Shown here piece after piece: positions 27,101 through 39,413 of a stretch of 64,000 bases of DNA. Position 1 is the first letter of the stretch. Each line of letters starts with the position of its first letter. The notes under the pieces are model-generated. The model worked only from the letters and a program-made list of their open reading frames with translations. It had not been told where the DNA came from and did not search any database. The DNA is from Rhabditoides inermis (taxonomy: Eukaryota; Nematoda; Chromadorea; Rhabditida; Rhabditidae): NCBI GenBank assembly GCA_963966185.1, contig CAWZYM010000252.1, positions 207,501 to 271,500 of the forward strand, written 5' to 3'. A program made the translations under genes and the position numbers.

Positions 27101-29784
27101 ACACGAGCTGATGCTGAGTGTGGTCGACGCGGACGGACAGACCGACACACGCATCGTGCGTATAGTAGCAAATTACTGAACTGTAGTCGAAATAGAACAA
27201 AAAAGTTTCCTTTCATACCTCCATCTGCCTTTCTGAGAGAGAAAAAATAGTTGGCAGTCCTTCGAATAAAAAGAGATCAAACTAAGTGTTTCGAAATGAC
27301 TTCTCGCAGATCACGATCGTCGTGGGCGACGTCAACGACCACTCGCCTCGATTCGACAGAGACAGCTATGCTGTGCAGGTCAGTAGAACATTGTTCCTTC
27401 GCTTCTCGCCTTACTAGTTCATGAGTGAGAGTGGAAATATATTTTCGTTCAGATGGTTGAGAACTGGCCGGCCGGCGTTCTGCTGACTTCCGTATTGGCA
27501 GAAGACGCCGACCAGGGAGCCGCTGGCAACATCACATACAAGATAGAAGGCGACAAGCATCAGTGTAGGTCTCCTTCCATACCTCCATCTGCCTTTCTTC
27601 TCATCACTTCAAAATCGTGTAAACCCGGCGCGCATCACACTCTGTCCGCGCCTAGGCTATACAATTCGCGCGTGCAGTGTAGGCAGCGGGATGATGAGAA
27701 GCCTAATCCATTCTCCGATGGGCGGCGGGTCAAGTGGAGGCTAGCTGGGCGCGAAGGTTGCCTTGTAGGTTTTCTACCTGTGCGACTGCCCTTCCACGAA
27801 CCTCGCAGGGCCTGAAGCTGAAACAAACGGCTCTGAACCAACTCTTTTGCGAACAGTAGTTTTACTGCGGTTGGTTATGTAGTCACCAGTCCAGATGCAA
27901 AAAAACGGTGGACGAATGGCATGTACATATTGCAACCGGAACACGATGGTCACACGATGCTTGCAGTGCTGGACATAGACCCTGTGTCCGGAGACGTCTA
28001 CCTCGCTCGACAGCCAGCCAAGATGGCCGGACAACCCTTCCACGTCAACGTAGTCGCACAGGATGGAGGTCAGTTTTTTTCACGACACCCAGCCTTAATG
28101 ATTTGAGTTAATGATTTGAGTTTGAATACACTGCAATCTGCTAACAGGTTTCATATCTCAGTAACCCAAATGACGTCGAACTATCCAGAAAACTGAAGCA
28201 TGCTAAAGAAACATTGTGCTTGCTAGGCTCACCAACGCGATCCACCTCGGCCAGCCTCCATCTCACGGTGCTTGTGGCTACTGAAAAGGACGACGTCGGC
28301 ACGCTCAGGATCCAGCTACCCACGGAAGACACGGTCGTAGAAGTGAAGGAGGTGAGCGGAGAACTGCACACAACCTTGGACAAAACTCAATCAGAACACT
28401 AGTGCCTGTGGTAAGACAATATGAAGGGAGTTTGCATTGCAGAACCTGCCCGCTCTCTCTCCCGTCTACTCCGCCATGGCAGTTATCATGGGCGAGGAGA
28501 GGACGGTGCCGATTGTGTACACAGTAGAGGTAGGATCATCCACTCACTGAGTGTCGACCACCCCCCACTTTAGCCGCTCACCCTTTCTGACGCCGGCTTC
28601 GTCTCGATCGACTCGGCCACTGGACAGCTCTCCACCGCTGCTGTCATCGATTACGAAAAGACCAAGCATGTCACTGTGAGTATTTCCATTTCAATGCACC
28701 TAACAAACGTTTACCAGCCACCCTAAAAACACACTTGTGTCTCGTATCAACTGTGACGAGCGCAAAGTAGTGAGCACAGTAATTGCGTAACAGGATTACC
28801 GTGGATGTGTGTTCTGATTTCTTTCATTCAAGTTTGTCCTGACTGTAAGTGTGTGTTGTTTTGCGCGCACAACATCCAATTGATGGGCATTCGAAGCAAT
28901 AGTTCTCGAGAGTGGCGCTCGAGAAACCGTTTATCGACACAAATACACGTCGATCGTCTTTTTTTGGATTCGATTCCGTGAGAACTATGTTTTCATGTTT
29001 ATCACACCGCCGTTTCCCCGTTTTGATTTTTCCGTACCGCTGTGCCCAAAAGTTGACTGACTGTCATTCATTTTTTTTTTCGATTCACGGATGTTTGGTT
29101 GTAATTATACGCGCCGCCTACTGCCAATTCCAGACACCTTCAAACGACGATTGATTGAACCCACGATGGCTCGCCTTTTCTAGACGAGTGAGTTTGTTTA
29201 TTTTTCAAAAAAAAATCGGTTTCTGTGTCTTGTGTGTTTGAGGTATCGAACTCGAGATCATTCGCACTCTCGATTTGGGAATTGCTACCTTGCTACCTCC
29301 CACACTCAAGTGGAAAATGCGAGTCTCTGACGAGCGCAAAGTAGTGAGTAGTGAGAAGTATGAGAAGAGACCACCGTTGTGCCGACTAATATTTCAATCC
29401 CTTTCTCGCCCTGTGTACCAAGTGACCCTGAGCAGCTCCATCCTTTTTCTCATTTTGACGTACAACCCTATCCTTGCTTTGTCATCTCTTTTCTTTTGCA
29501 TTTCTCTCTCTTGCATTTCCTCACAGTCTCACAACTCGTTTCACTTCACACGGGATGTTTGATCAAGTCGTCGGATCGTTCATTTTTTTATGTCACTCTC
29601 GACGGGAAACCTTGAAATCGATCATGTAAATCGGAACTCGCGGTTCTTCTAACGACTTTCTCATTGCCTATGCTAACTTCCCATCTATTCAACGTTCGTT
29701 TACAACCAAGTGAAGCTGCGCGGAAATGGTTTCGCTCGCGTTTGTTATTTTTTTCTCTGTCCCCTCCCCTTCCCCCCTCTCTCT

Positions 29785-29825
<41 letters not shown>

Positions 29826-31697
29826 TCTCTTGTACTCTTGTGTCAGAGGGAGAGGGAGAGAGAGAGAGTCTTATCCCCTCGCGCTCGCAACTTATTACTG
29901 TGCAACACAGTGTGTGTGTGTGTACCAGTCAGAAAAAGCTGCCGCAATCCCATACAATGTGTGGACGGGGGCTGTGAAGTGAACATCATTCATTCCGCAA
30001 ACCATTCACCTGCCACACTCTCTCACTCGGAGGTCGATTGTGACACTGATAACCTGATAACTGATACTATTGACTACTACCGTTCTCTCCACTCAATAGC
30101 TGCTCTTTCTTCTACTCACACCAGGTGCGTTGTCCGTTGTATTTTAGGAGTTCGCTTATCACGCAATCTGGGTTTCGCAATGTCGCGCATAGATAGCGCA
30201 GATATGAGTTTTGAGACTACTCTGCTACTCTGTTCATACAGAACATGAGTCAGACCTTTTGCTTGAAGAGAGTGAAAGTGAAACTCGAATAGTGAGTTAG
30301 TGAGTCAGCCTTGAAGAGGCTCGGCATAAAAATAACGAGCGAGGAAGTGAGCGGGGGGATTATCCTCATAGCGTGAAACACGTTGTCTCCGAGCGGAACG
30401 TTGCCATCTCACACCGCGTCTGCTCCTCTCCCCTTTCCACACTCTTCCACCCGCTCTCACCTGTCACAGTTGTCCTATTGTCACACTCTTTTTGGGGTGG
30501 CGCGTTGTCGATTCCAGTCAGGCGTCACTGTTTTCATCCGCTCCGTAGGCCTTTCGCCCCTATGAGAGCTGATAAGTGTCACAGACACTCTCCTCCTCTC
30601 TCACCCGCCTTTTGCCCCGGTCGCCCGCCGGTCGCACGTACATGTACCAGGTATCGTTTGCAACTTTTGCATAGATCAAGTCATTTGCATATTCGAAATG
30701 AATGGTGAGCGTTCGGACAGTTATCCATGACCAAAAGGTAGAGGCGTATTCAAGTTGTGGGAGTGTCCCTCTTTTCAAGCGTGTATAATGCGCGTGGGTT
30801 GAGTTGTGAGTGAGAACTTTTACGACGTCTTTTACGGTTCGATATTTTCGTCGAAAAAAGTGCGTATTTCGACACTGCCTTGTTGACAGGTCTCCGTTGC
30901 GAACAAGTAGCGATAGCTTATCACCCGCCCATTCTCTGTTATTGACTTGTTGAATTATGCGAGTGTTATAGCTCCAAGAGCACTTCACTGACTGATCGAT
31001 GTCTCATTCTCGCACGAACGCTGTTAGAAAAACGCATAACGACCAACCAAACATACATTTGGGGACAGTTTTTTTATCAGTTATGCGATTCGCACGTCGT
31101 TTTGCACGAGTCGCTCTCCAATTTCGTTTCTCCGATCCCGTTCTTTCCTCTCCGCCTTTAATTTTCTAATCTTGTGTTATGGTCAGCGAGACCTGTTATC
31201 ATGTTGTCCGCCAGCTAGAATTTGTGGGATTGACGGGGGCCATGCCTGATTTCCGGCGCTCCGAACACTCTTCATCTCATGTTTACTCTTTTTCCTCCAC
31301 GCACACACACACACACGTGCGGCGCAAGTGAACTGTGTTATATGTCGACTTATCTGTTTGTCTTACACGATGTTTGAGGATGTATGAGATCCGTTGAAAT
31401 TGCTACCTCCCTCACTTCTACCGTGTCACTGAACCGAGATGCCAGTTATATTTCTTACTCTTTTTTTTGCGATACGGTAGTAACCAAAAACTGCGTTAAT
31501 CGTTTATGGAAATTGAAGCGGATCATGTGAAAAATGACCTCGCGTGCGGTGGTCACATTCACCCTCCCGCTCACTCCCGCTGTGCCCTGATCGTGAGAGC
31601 CGAGAAATCGCTTTGTGCTTTCTCTCAGTCAGATGTCCGCATGCATCACTCCAATCCACTTGAGTCTCTTTCTATGAGCTAATCAACCTAATCACTT

Positions 31698-31746
<49 letters not shown>

Positions 31747-34673
31747 GCGGTGATAACCGCCTCTGATCAGGCTGTTCGGGGCAGGGATTAGGTACTCGAG
31801 ATTTCCTGTCCACCCTCTGCCGTGTACCCAGAAATCCAAAAGCTCACTCAGATCAAGAGAGAGTGAGTGTACTACTGTCGCTGTTTCTCTCGCTTGTCAC
31901 ACTTGTTGTTATTCGCACTTTCCCAGACCGTCACAAAACGCCGGGCAATTCCGCTTATGCGATTACCCTTTACGATGCCGCTCTAAAACGACGATGCACT
32001 CGTTTGTCTATTCCTCAACCACTTTCCATGATTGTATAATGTTATGTTCATGTAGATTGTGTATGTCGTCTTCTTGTTTCGCCGCGTGCTAACCGTATCT
32101 GCTGCAGTCCTCTGTCTCTCTCATTGCCCCTCGCTTCTCTCCTCGCGAGCGAAGCATCCGAGTTACTTCCGAGCAAGCAACTCCCAACCTGCGAATGAGA
32201 CGCTGAAAAGACACGCAGAAGAACCCGAACGACCCGATTCTCCAGCGACTCATTACTACACGTACTGTAGGGGGGACGGTATGCAAAGTACATAACTATG
32301 GGCATAGCAAACACATCGATCTGGTGGGCGTAGAGTGAGCGCGGTTAGAAGAGAGAGAGAGTTTGTGTTTTAGAATGTCTGTAAAAAGTAGGAATTTCAA
32401 TCACTGCTAGTCATTTTCGCCAACTCCGAGAAATTTCTTTTTCCAGGCGCAACATCTGCCTGCAGCTGGGTAGAGGCGACGTGATTCGAGTGAGTTGTTT
32501 GTGCTTTGTGTTATGATCATCTTGTAGTTTGATGTTTATAGAATGGGCGCAATCGAGAAGCTTTGGCGTCGACTGGCCGGCCGGCGGGAGCGACAGGCGA
32601 TCGAGAATGGTGGGTGACGTCATCCGGTCTGATTGAGCCCTATTTGCATAACCCATTCTATTTCGAGGCTGTTTGATGGTGATAGGACTGATAGGCCGCC
32701 TCCACAATATTTGCTTACTCGAATAATCTGTGGCTCATGAAAAAAGCGACGAGCGCAATTCGCGCACACGTAATGCAAATAAATACTCACGCCAGGCGGT
32801 CGTTTCAATGGTCTCCTTTTTAGTCAATCTTGCGCTCTTGTCGCGGACATGGGGTCATGCTCTCCGTTTCTCACTTACTGCTTTCCTTACTTGCTTATCA
32901 GAGTACCTGATTGATGCCGCATCTCACCCCTCACCATTGCAGGCACCCCAACTGCTTCTCCCGAGGAGCAGCCGCACAAGCGCCGTCCATCGCTGTTCCG
33001 CCGATCAAAGAAGAAGCGCAAGGAGCCGCAGATGCAAGTGGGAGCCCACCACGCACACCCCACCCTCATCCTCACCCCGCCGCCCCCGGACACGCCACAG
33101 CCGGAGAACGAAGCAGCTATGGAGACGAGAGAGCCGAGGGCACAGCGGCCGGCGCGCGGGCCCCTGGCACAGCCGAGACTGCGAGGACAGCTACTCGCCA
33201 AGACGTACTACACCGCGAACCTGCTCAACCAGCAGAGAGTGATGATGCGCGGGCCACCACGGGCTACTGCGCTGGATAGGAAGAGGGCAGAGGTGAGCAT
33301 GGGATAGGCTGGGGTGTCTCATTCGACCCCTTGCAGACCATGTCGCCTCAGCCGTTCTCGGAGGCTGAGGAGACGACGATCGACGGTCTGTCGTCCGCGT
33401 CGCCGACGTGCAGCCGACGCAGCAGCGAGGACGGCACGTACTTCACCGCCAGCGAGGACGCGCGCGATGTCATGGGTGGGGCATATATCACACCCATCGG
33501 CATCCCCTTGTTGTGCAGGTGTGTACGCGCCGCGCAGTCTGGGCAAGCGCCGTCCGCTGAGCGGGGGAGGCGAGGACGGTTTCGAGTCGGCCGCCGAGTC
33601 GGGATACCTCTCCGGACTGGAGCTGCACACTCCAAGCTCACTACTGTCAGGTAGGGACTGTCACGTGAACAGGTCCGACTCCTTGCTTAGAGCCCGTCTC
33701 GCCGCGATCGATCAGCGACCGTATCAAGCGCCCGCGCGCGTTCGTTCAGAAGAGCGAGGAGGCACTCAATGTCAAGGTACGCCGAATCATAATGACGTCA
33801 TATACATGAGCATCTAGGACCGCTCCCCGGTGTGGCCGCTGTCCCGCGCGGCGACCCTGGAGCGCCTTCCCTCGACCGGCCTGCACCCGGTGGAGACGTT
33901 CCTCCGCAACAACGTCTGGAAGACCAAGTTCGTCACGTGTGTGTTCGAAGCGGACCGGGGAGGCATAGACGTCATACTCGAAGACATACAACACGAGATC
34001 GATCGGTGAGTGCGAATGACTCACAGAGCAATGTCATTAGACGGTTGCAGATGGATGGGCGAGCACAAGTCGCTGCTGGCTATCGCATGCGAGGTGCACT
34101 GGAGCACCCCCGAGAGCCTGCGCAACCGAGGCACCGAGCGGAAGTGGGTTTGGCAGCCTGCAACGCACTGTGACGCTTGATTCGCATGCGCCTTCGTTTC
34201 AGGATGAAGGAGCACCTGCTCACCCGCCTGCGCGACAACAACCGGCGGCTGCTCAATCTGCAGTGTGAAGGCGCCAAGGTGAGGTAACCATCGAACATGA
34301 AAGTAGTGTTCCGTGGTGTTGTACGACCGTGTTTGCTTGCCTGCATGACGGCGCGCTGCACTTTGTAGAGGTGATAGTGAATCACTGTTTGTCATATGCT
34401 TGCAAAACACTGACGTGGGTGTATGGACAGGAATTGCCTCTCCACCTCGCTGAAGCGACAACGGAGGAAGACCATCGGAGGGACGGCGACCTCAACGCCT
34501 ACCAGGGCGTCTACCGCCGGTGCTACAGGTATCTGACGTTATCAGGTATCGACGTGACGTCACACTTTAGAAACCTTATGCCGTATGCGCACGCGGACAC
34601 TCACCAGTGGCATAGCGCGTACTGGACGCTGGAGAATGCGACGAGCCGACCGAGGCCAGAGAAGTGAGGGAAA

Positions 34674-34719
<46 letters not shown>

Positions 34720-35628
34720 CTCTCTCTCTCCCTATCTTTCCCTCTCTCATCACACCTCTTCCAGATTCCTGTTCGGTGACGCTCCGAAGAAGCTCGCGTA
34801 CACGTCGCTGGTAGCAGTGAACCTGGCTGGTCTACGCATTTCCGGCAACAACCGGCCACGCCCCTCGAAGCCCCGCCCCGTTTGATGAATACGTTTATTG
34901 TTGTATGTGTTGATATGATATTTGTCTTGTACAGCCGCTGAATGTGTGTGAATAAAATAATAATCACCCGGATAAAACAGTGAAACTTCATTGCGTTGAA
35001 TTCAAATTTCCTATAATGAAAGTAAAAAAGTACGAAAGAGTCTAACTCGGAGAATGAGAAAAAACAAAGAACTTTGTAGTAAATAGTCACAATCAAACAG
35101 TAATAAGGATAAGAAACGGTAACAACAAATTGCACAAAAACACACGTTATTTGTAACGCTGAATGAAGCAGCTACTAAAAATGTAGATGATGTGATGATA
35201 TGTATTGCAGCTGATTCTCACTGCCTCGTATGAGGAACAGTCGGACAGCCGCCTTCTCCGGATACGGATTCTGGATGAAGACGACAATGAGCCCACCTTC
35301 CCCATGGTATAGTTTGCGTCTCTATGTAATAACTGATTAGTGTATTCACATTTCCGTCCTTCTTACAACAGACTAAATCAGTCATCTCGAAAAGCATATG
35401 GTGTCAAACGATCAGTTACATCTTCGATCTTTAGATGTAAAAGTATAAATTCAGTCCACCCATAACACCCTCTCTCTGCGATCCTCGGACGGGCCAGTGG
35501 GAAGGGTGCAGGCGAGAGACCGAGACGGGGAGGGACACAATGCAGTGCACTACCACTTGCTGGATGGACACGAGTGTGAGTGGCTCTCTCTTTCTCTCCT
35601 TTTACTTTCTTCTCTCTCTCTCTCTCTT

Positions 35629-35684
<56 letters not shown>

Positions 35685-38600
35685 TTGTTGTCTCTCTGTT
35701 TCTGATTGAAAAGGTGAATAGTTTTTTCAACGACTCAATGAACAGAAAAATGCTTACCATTAAAGCTCAGCTTTGACATAACGGCATGAAATATGCACAT
35801 GCGTTCAGGCACTTCCGCCGGTTTCTCGATCGACTCGACTTCGGGCGAGATCTCGGCGATCGGTGTGACGACCGATGCCAGGCTGTGCGTGCTGGCGAGG
35901 TGAGTGTGGGCAATGATAAGACATGACCACACAAGAGACGAAATGCGCTTTCTTTCCAACAGTTTATCTTCCACATCTCTCGTTTAACTAAAACTTTTTT
36001 TAAATCGTAAGAGCATCATTCAAAATCATTGATCATTAACTGCATCTCTAAGCGTTTTCAGTGTTGTGAATAAGTGTTTTAAGCATGGTTCGGTAAGGGG
36101 GGTCTAAGGTGGGGGCGGGGTCTAAGTGGGCGTGGCTACTCGCGGTACTTGCCGGTCGGCTCCGGGCGGCGCTCATCGTCTCGCGATTTCTTGCGCAGAA
36201 TCTCCTCGTACTCGCAGTGGAACTCTCTGTACTTCTGAAAAGGAAAACACAAGTACCGTAACCCAAACTACAGTAACACGGCACAGCATACCAGTAAATT
36301 TAGTTTAACGTCACATCAGAGTAGTCTAAAAGGTCTGCCGTAACCAAAATAAATTTTATTGTACCGTATTCCTACAGTAACCCACGTTGAGCAGTTCGTC
36401 GCGGTTGTCGATCATGCCCATGACTCGGGCATACTCGCAGAGGGCTGTGAAGATGTAGAGGTACTGGTGCGGGGTCTGTACAGAGTGGTCGCGCTGGTCT
36501 GAACATGAGCATGAGTTGATGATTAGGGAAACGTTGAAAAGAGGTTGAAACGACACACTACTCGTCAGTCAAGAAGAACATTGTGCGAGAAATTCGAAAA
36601 AAGAGTTATAGAGAACGAGACCGACTCTTGAGATGTTTGATGACGTCGATTCGCTTGAACTCCTTGTCGCTGTAGAGCCGTTGAAGGCACATCTCCACTG
36701 CCACCAGTGTGCCCGTGCGGCCGATGCCTGAACGGAATGCACTGCCTAGTCTCACGATCAGTCACTTGTACCTGCCGAACAGTGCACGACGGTGGGGGTG
36801 CGACTGATGCGAGAGTTCTTGAGCAGACGGAACGCGGCCAGCAGCGATTTCGGCACAGACTTGTCCGGCCTGGAAACGTTATCAATACTCACTCAGTGAA
36901 TGCTTCTAGAATAGCTAGTTCCTCTCTCTCTCCGCACCACGTCTTCCACTGGTAGTGCTTGACCTGTCGTGTCTTGTTCCGCTCGGCCGAGTGGAAGTCG
37001 AGTGTGGTGAGCACCACGTGCGCGTCCTTCTCCACCATGTCCATCGTCGTGATCGTCGTGTCTGCAAACAGATTGCCAGTTGTGATGATTGAATGATTAT
37101 GAGTGATAGCGTTACCTCCAAACGTCATCACGTCGCCCTCGTTCTCGCCCCAGTACCGCTCGCACTTTTTCTTCCCGCCCTCCATCAGCTCGCAGATCAT
37201 AAAGATGTTGTGCACCTAGGTGTACGGTAGGTACAGTAGTCCAAGCTACCGTATACCTTCTCCTGCATGATCATGCGCACAAAGTCTGTGACAGTCTTCT
37301 CGGTCGGGCCCTGTGTGCAGATGAACGTGTTGTACAGCGGCTCGCCCTGCAGTAGTATTTCCGACGTAGACGCAACGCAAAATTGTGACGCAACGTAAGA
37401 ACGTAGCGTAGACATATAGCCTGCGCCAGAGCGATAGTTTCCGATCTACCGCGTGCCTCTCTTGTTTTGCGCGCTATTGACGAGCGCTGACTCTCCGTCT
37501 TCCCCTGATCTACCCCACGCAACTTATTGCGAGCACACCTTGACATAGTTGGCGTGAATATAGTCGCCTCCCTTTCCATCGCTCAACACCACACGCGTGT
37601 TGTCGTTGCACACAATATCTGAAAGCGGATTACGGTGAGGGTACCAGGATTACGGTAGTCGAACGTACCCTTGTATCGGTTTCTGTCCTTGTTGGCGTCA
37701 AACACTGCCCGCTTGAGATCGGGTGGATGGTAGGGCTAATAAGTGAGCAGTATATCAGTGGAAACTTTTCACAACTATGTACCTTGACCTCCTTTTCGTA
37801 CTCCTTCATTATCTTCTCCGCCCCGTCTGCGAAGATCTCCTGCGAGATGTTGAGAGTGAGAAAGTGGGAAGAGAAAGAATGGAGACTCACCGCCATGAAC
37901 TTTTCAAAGTTGGCCTTGGTCCGATCGCTGATTGTGGCGTTGGGATCTCGACACGCGTCTTTCTCGTTCTCGTCTGTCTTCGGAGCTTCCTGAAAGTGGA
38001 ACAGACATTCAAATGTAATCGAATGTGGAAAAAAAGAGATGTAAAAATGAGGGCAGTCACTTTTCTCTGCTTCTTTTTCTTGGCTCGCTTGGCGGACTGA
38101 TCGTTGCTCGACTCGGGCAGCTCCGAGGACGGGGCACGTTTCTGGAGAAGAAGGAGATAAAATATAGATAAAAGAAGTTGCACACTTTCTTTCCTCCCGG
38201 TGACATTCCCCGCGGCAGCTCCCGACTCGCCGCGCCCTTCTTTTTGCGCACCTTGGCCGACTCGAGGTCGTCGTGCGAACTCTGCGATGAGGAGAATTGA
38301 GAGAGAGAGAGAGAGAACAGCGTACCATGTCGCGCAACCGGCCGCGTCCGCGCCGTTCTATAGAAATGACTGTTTATCCCACTCCACACATCACCGAAAA
38401 CACATCTTCTAGACGTCTGTGCTCTAGACACATCAAAACAACAATGACGTCACGTGTTCTCGAAGATAAACAAATATGACGTCATCGTTTGCAGCCGTCT
38501 CGCTGTGCTCGACTCCCGAGTAGAGTTCGACGCAAAGAACGCTTCGATGATCGGAGTGTGGGTGCGCGCGCCGAAGGGAAAGCAGGCGGGCAGAGTGGTG

Positions 38601-39369
38601 GAGGAAGAAGAGAGGAGGGTGATAGTAGGTGAGTGGACTCTTGCTAGCCTGTCTGCCGATCATAGAAGAAGTGACCACCACTCAGACCCGTCGCTCGCCT
38701 CTCTCACTCTTCCCGCTGCGCCCACACAGAACGGAGTCATGTTCGAACAGGCCGCTGTAGAGTTCTATCCGTGAGTAAGGGAGGGAGGAGAGAGGGAAAA
38801 AGAAAGCGTGGGGAGAGATAAAGAGAAAGAGAAAGAGAAAGAGAAAGTGAAAGTGAGAGAAAGAGAAAGAGAGAGAGGGAGAGTGAAAGAGAGAGATAAT
38901 CTCGCAGGGCCTCCTACTCCTCGAACGACACGGACCACGTGGAGCAGCTGTTCCCCGTCGACTCGGCAACTGGAGATGTCAAGGTGAGAACAAATTGAAT
39001 TCGCAGTAATCTGCAGAGTTATATAAAATGATCTATATGCTGTTCATAGAAAACCCCTACACTTGTTTCTTGCCAGGCGTCTCCGGCTCTATCCTCCACC
39101 CCGGCTGGCACGTACGCAGTCAAAGTGATCGGGAGGGACGCCGAAGGGGCTGTCGTCAGACACATCAACCAACAGGTAACATCAATTGATATCAAATGAG
39201 CTCAGTAATCGAACGCATAATCAGAAACAGCTTCACCGTAGGATCAATGATGATAATGAGAACTGTGTTGTTTCAGTTTGTGAAACCGGGAGAGGCGCAC
39301 TCGCTGCGATATGTGATCGACATGCCTTTGGAGGAGTACGCGAGAAACAGCAGGCAGTTCGAGCGGTAC

Positions 39370-39413
<44 letters not shown>

